Of a DNA stretch of 64,000 nucleotides, positions 61,179-64,000 are shown piece after piece (within the stretch, counting starts at the first letter, position 1; the number at the start of each line of letters is the position of its first letter). The DNA comes from Microtetraspora fusca. GTDB lineage: Bacteria; Actinomycetota; Actinomycetes; Streptosporangiales; Streptosporangiaceae. The notes beneath the pieces were generated by a model. The model did not search any database. It was not told the origin of the DNA and saw only the letters and a program-made list of their open reading frames with translations. The DNA lies in contig NZ_BBYK01000039.1 of assembly GCF_001570365.1 (NCBI RefSeq), positions 248,001 to 312,000 of the forward strand, given 5' to 3'. Made by a program: the position numbers and the translations under genes.

Positions 61179-62360
61179 GTGCGTGTGTGCCACCTGTCCC
61201 TGACCGACTTCCGGTCCTACCCCTCGGCCGAGATCGCCCTGGATCCCGGGGTTACGGCGTTCGTCGGCCCCAACGGGCACGGCAAGACCAACCTGGTCGA
61301 GGCGATCGGGTACGTCGCGACGCAGTCGAGTCACCGCGTCGCCACCGACGCCCCGCTGGTGCGGCACGGAGCCGAGCGGGCGATCGTCCGCGCGCTCGTC
61401 GTCAGGGACGAGCGCCGGGCGCTCATCGAGTTGGAGATCAACCCCGGCCGGGCCAACCGGGCGCGGGTGAACCGCTCGCCGGTCGCGCGGCCGCGCGAGG
61501 CGCTCGGCCTGCTGCGCACGGTCCTGTTCGCCCCCGAGGACCTCGCCCTGGTCAAGGGCGACCCCTCGGAGCGGCGCCGCTTCCTCGACGATCTGCTGGT
61601 GGCCCGCGCCCCCCGGTTCGCCGGGGTCCGCGCCGACTACGACCGCGTGCTCAAGCAGCGCAACACCCTGCTGCGTACGGCCGCCGCGACCAGGCAGGGG
61701 CGGCGGCGCGGCGCGCGCCGGCAGGAAGACGACGCGGCGTTCGCGTCGGCGGGCGCGGGTGACGTGCTGAGCACGCTCGACGTCTGGGACTCCCACCTCG
61801 TACGGCACGGCGCGGAGCTGCTCGCGGCCCGGATGGACCTGGTCGAGGCGTTGCGCCCGCTGACCGCCAAGGCGTACGCGACGCTCGCGCCCGCCTCGGC
61901 CGCGGCGGATCTCGAGTACCGGACCGGCGTGAAGTTGTCCACAGACTGTGGACGATCACGTGAAATTCTCGAAGAGGCGTTGCGGGCGAGCCTCGCCGAG
62001 GCGCGGCAGGCGGAGCTGGAACGCGGCGTCACCCTGGTGGGGCCGCACCGCGACGACCTGCACCTGGCACTGGGCGAACTGCCCGCACGCGGATACGCGA
62101 GCCATGGCGAGTCGTGGTCGTTCGCGTTGGCGCTGCGACTGGCGGCCTACGACCTGCTTCGCGCGGACGGCGGCGATCCGGTGCTGATCCTGGACGACGT
62201 GTTCGCCGAGCTGGACGGCCATCGCCGGACCCGGCTCGCGGAGATCGTCGCGCCCGCCGAGCAGGTGCTGATCACCGCGGCGGTTCCGGACGACGTCCCC
62301 GCCGAGCTGGCCGGCGCGCGGTTCGACGTCACCGAAGGGAGCGCCACCCGTGTCCGATGA
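61179..62360 (+). CDS. recF: DNA repair and recombination ATPase RecF
   Basis: A 393-residue SMC-like ATPase that helps load RecA at gaps. It starts [46 protein letters not shown] with Walker [10 protein letters not shown]. The signature region is [22 protein letters not shown], followed by Walker [19 protein letters not shown] basic, Arg/Gln-rich insert near residue 170 ([14 protein letters not shown]) is longer than in many relatives. A DnaA box (TTGTCCACA, 61935) lies inside the gene. Overlaps the next gene by 11 bases. Confidence 0.96.
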   Translation: MRVCHLSLTDFRSYPSAEIALDPGVTAFVGPNGHGKTNLVEAIGYVATQSSHRVATDAPLVRHGAERAIVRALVVRDERRALIELEINPGRANRARVNRSPVARPREALGLLRTVLFAPEDLALVKGDPSERRRFLDDLLVARAPRFAGVRADYDRVLKQRNTLLRTAAATRQGRRRGARRQEDDAAFASAGAGDVLSTLDVWDSHLVRHGAELLAARMDLVEALRPLTAKAYATLAPASAAADLEYRTGVKLSTDCGRSREILEEALRASLAEARQAELERGVTLVGPHRDDLHLALGELPARGYASHGESWSFALALRLAAYDLLRADGGDPVLILDDVFAELDGHRRTRLAEIVAPAEQVLITAAVPDDVPAELAGARFDVTEGSATRVR

Positions 62361-62910
62361 GCCGTCCCAGGCGTCCGCCCCGAACCGCGCGAGCGAAGCG
62401 AGCGCCGTAAGCACAGCGAGTGCCATGAACACTGCCGCGAAGGGGGCGGCGCTCGCGCGGGAGAAGCTGGCCCAGGCGAAGGCCGACGCGGCCAGGCGGG
62501 GGCAGCTCCCCCGCACGGAGCCGCGCCGCAGGTCCCCGGGGCAGCGGCGGGACGCCGGCGATCCACAGCCCTTCGGCCAGGCGATCAGGGATCTGCTGGC
62601 CGCCCGGGGCTGGGAGCGTCCGGTCGCGGTGGGCGGGGTGTTCGGCCGCTGGCGCGAGATCGTGGGGCCCGATCTGGCGGCGCACACGAGGCCGGAGACT
62701 TTCGAGGACGGCGAAGTGGTCGTGGCGGCGGACTCCACCGCCTGGGCCACGCAGGTGCGGCTTCTCGCGGCCACGCTCGTGAGGCGGTTGAACGAGGAAC
62801 TCGGCGACGGCACGGTGAAGCGGGTCAAGGTGCGCGGTCCGGGGGCGGGACCGCGGCAGGGCGGGTTGCGCGTCCGCGGCGGCGGGGGTCCCGGCGACAC
62901 CTACGGCTAG
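62350..62910 (+). CDS. DUF721 (DciA-like) protein
   Basis: A 186-residue protein. The N-terminal ~75 residues are low-complexity and charged; the DUF721 domain follows ([73 protein letters not shown]). Members of this family (DciA) load or assist DnaB in bacteria without DnaC, so it may act on the helicase encoded at 11041. GTG 62350 has AAGGGAG upstream and overlaps the recF stop. Standard position between recF and gyrB. Confidence 0.92.
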   Translation: MSDEPSQASAPNRASEASAVSTASAMNTAAKGAALAREKLAQAKADAARRGQLPRTEPRRRSPGQRRDAGDPQPFGQAIRDLLAARGWERPVAVGGVFGRWREIVGPDLAAHTRPETFEDGEVVVAADSTAWATQVRLLAATLVRRLNEELGDGTVKRVKVRGPGAGPRQGGLRVRGGGGPGDTYG

Positions 62911-63198
62911 GCTCCCTAATTGCCCCTGAGCGGCTGACCCCCTTCCATGAGGGGGAGTGCCTGAAAACATGATCGTCGCGCTACAGGGCATCACAGCGGC
63001 CGTCATTGCCGCATAAGTGCTGTGAGCGCAGTAGAATGAACGCGGACTCAAGGACACGTCCGCTTGCGCGTCACCCCGGTTCGAGGCCGTTTTCCTCTGG
63101 GTGAACGCACGGGGCTTATTCACGACGGTGACGGGCACGGCAGGGGCAGCCAGCAGAGGTCTCGCTCGCCACGTGTCCGCGGCAGGAGGATTTCGCAC
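62911..63198 (+). promoter_or_regulatory. gyrB upstream region
   Basis: 288 bp without a gene. A CCCCCT/AGGGGG hairpin (62939-62957) may end the recF operon. A consensus-like -10 TAGAAT lies near 63034, with TTGCCG about 20 bases upstream. AGGAGGA (63184-63190) is the gyrB ribosome-binding site. Confidence 0.5.
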
Positions 63199-64000
63199 TT
63201 GTCCTACGACGCTAGCTCTATCACCGTTCTCGAAGGTCTGGAAGCGGTCCGCAAGCGCCCCGGCATGTACATCGGCTCGACGGGCGAGCGCGGCCTCCAC
63301 CACCTGGTCTACGAAGTTGTGGACAACTCGGTCGACGAGGCCCTGGCGGGGTACTGCGACACGATCGAGGTCACGCTGCTCGCGGACAACGGGGTCAAGG
63401 TCGTCGACAACGGCCGAGGCATCCCCGTCGGCGAGCACCCTGTGGAAAAGCGGCCCGCGGTCGAGCTCGTGCTCACCACGCTGCACGCCGGCGGCAAGTT
63501 CGACAGCAAGTCGTACGCCGTCTCCGGCGGTCTGCACGGCGTGGGCGTCTCCGTGGTGAACGCGCTGTCCACGCGGCTGGAAGTGGAGATTCGCACCGAC
63601 GGGTACCACTGGTCCCAGACGTACGACCACTCCAGGCCGACCGGCCCGCTGCGCAAGGGCGAGGCGACCGAGGAGACCGGCACCTCGATCACGTTCTGGG
63701 CGGACGACGAGATCTTCGAGACGACCACCTGGAACTTCGAGACGCTCTCCCGCCGGTTCCAGGAGATGGCCTTCCTCAACAAGGGCCTGACGATCATCAT
63801 CAAGGATGAGCGGCCCGACCACGTCAACGGCGAGCCGGTCGTCGCGACGTACCACTACGAGGGCGGTCTGTCCGACTTCGTCGGCCACCTCAACAAGAAG
63901 AAGGAGCCCATCCACAGCTCCGTCATCGACTTCGAGGAGCACGGCGACGGCATCTCGGTCGAGATCGCCATGCAGTGGAACTCCTCGTACTCGGAGTCGG
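63199..64000 (+). CDS. gyrB: DNA gyrase subunit B (partial, cut by window end)
   Basis: The first 267 codons of gyrase B, whose ATPase drives negative supercoiling. GHKL motifs are intact: [14 protein letters not shown] (catalytic Glu/Asn), [43 protein letters not shown], and [16 protein letters not shown] 63199 ([21 protein letters not shown]) follows GGAGGA at 8 bases. No stop before the window end. Last gene of the origin cluster shown. Confidence 0.97.
   Translation, partial: MSYDASSITVLEGLEAVRKRPGMYIGSTGERGLHHLVYEVVDNSVDEALAGYCDTIEVTLLADNGVKVVDNGRGIPVGEHPVEKRPAVELVLTTLHAGGKFDSKSYAVSGGLHGVGVSVVNALSTRLEVEIRTDGYHWSQTYDHSRPTGPLRKGEATEETGTSITFWADDEIFETTTWNFETLSRRFQEMAFLNKGLTIIIKDERPDHVNGEPVVATYHYEGGLSDFVGHLNKKKEPIHSSVIDFEEHGDGISVEIAMQWNSSYSES

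Noticed and set aside
61952-61965. ATCACGTGAAATTC in recF, parS-like
   Set aside because: Half-site only, and within conserved coding sequence.
63318-63326. Perfect DnaA box TGTGGACAA inside gyrB
   Set aside because: It encodes the invariant VVDNS of the ATP site, so codon choice explains it.

Overview
The window is a chromosomal segment of a high-GC Gram-positive actinomycete. Base composition, frequent GTG/TTG starts and the gene content (mycothiol-era thioredoxin operon with a sigma-R type promoter, ino1 beside a PadR regulator, MurJ with a neighbouring pseudokinase, C+ type S18) fit the order Streptosporangiales best; that placement is inference from protein character, not from a database match. 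The right end carries the chromosomal origin: rpmH-rnpA-yidD-yidC-jag-rsmG-parA-parB run leftward and dnaA-oriC-dnaN-gnd-recF-DUF721-gyrB run rightward. gyrB is cut by the window end.

Layout. 1-7 kb: signalling and export genes (two NarL/DesK-type histidine kinases, a response regulator, an ABC-2 drug-type exporter, a hydrolase fused to four membrane helices). 7-11 kb: an XRE/MmyB-like regulator, a START-like protein, a metallophosphoesterase, a secreted HNH nuclease and a patatin. 11-20 kb: replicative helicase DnaB interrupted by an intein, a MATE exporter, a polar amino-acid ABC importer, and the rpsF-ssb-rpsR-rplI block. 20-30 kb: endonuclease IV, two GT87-like membrane glycosyltransferases, a class A penicillin-binding protein, padR-ino1 and idi. 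30-44 kb: an MFS exporter, bioA, the CCA-adding enzyme, then a cell-envelope/stress string: DUF6049 - murJ - pseudokinase - sigM - anti-sigma - trxB - trxA. 44-48 kb: GNAT, aminotransferase, ddl, and a tetR/membrane-protein operon. 48.3-51 kb: a 2.6-kb gene-free, decayed stretch holding shuffled pieces of an IS481-type transposase and a tandem repeat. 51-64 kb: partition and origin genes.

How it works together. Three parS sites (47255, 50874, 52918) feed ParB/ParA segregation beside oriC. DnaA boxes are dense in oriC (58394-58914) and upstream of dnaA, and a smaller group lies upstream of dnaB, 42 kb away. Cell-wall functions recur: Ddl makes D-Ala-D-Ala, MurJ flips lipid II, the pseudokinase probably gates MurJ, and the class A PBP polymerises and cross-links.

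The most unusual object is the DnaB intein (11725-13221, 499 aa). It splits the P-loop between the conserved Lys and Ser, begins with Ala rather than Cys/Ser, carries the W-C-T signature of class 3 inteins, and has a two-knuckle cysteine module (eight Cys) inserted between the two LAGLIDADG motifs of its homing endonuclease. No tRNA, rRNA, CRISPR array or prophage was seen.
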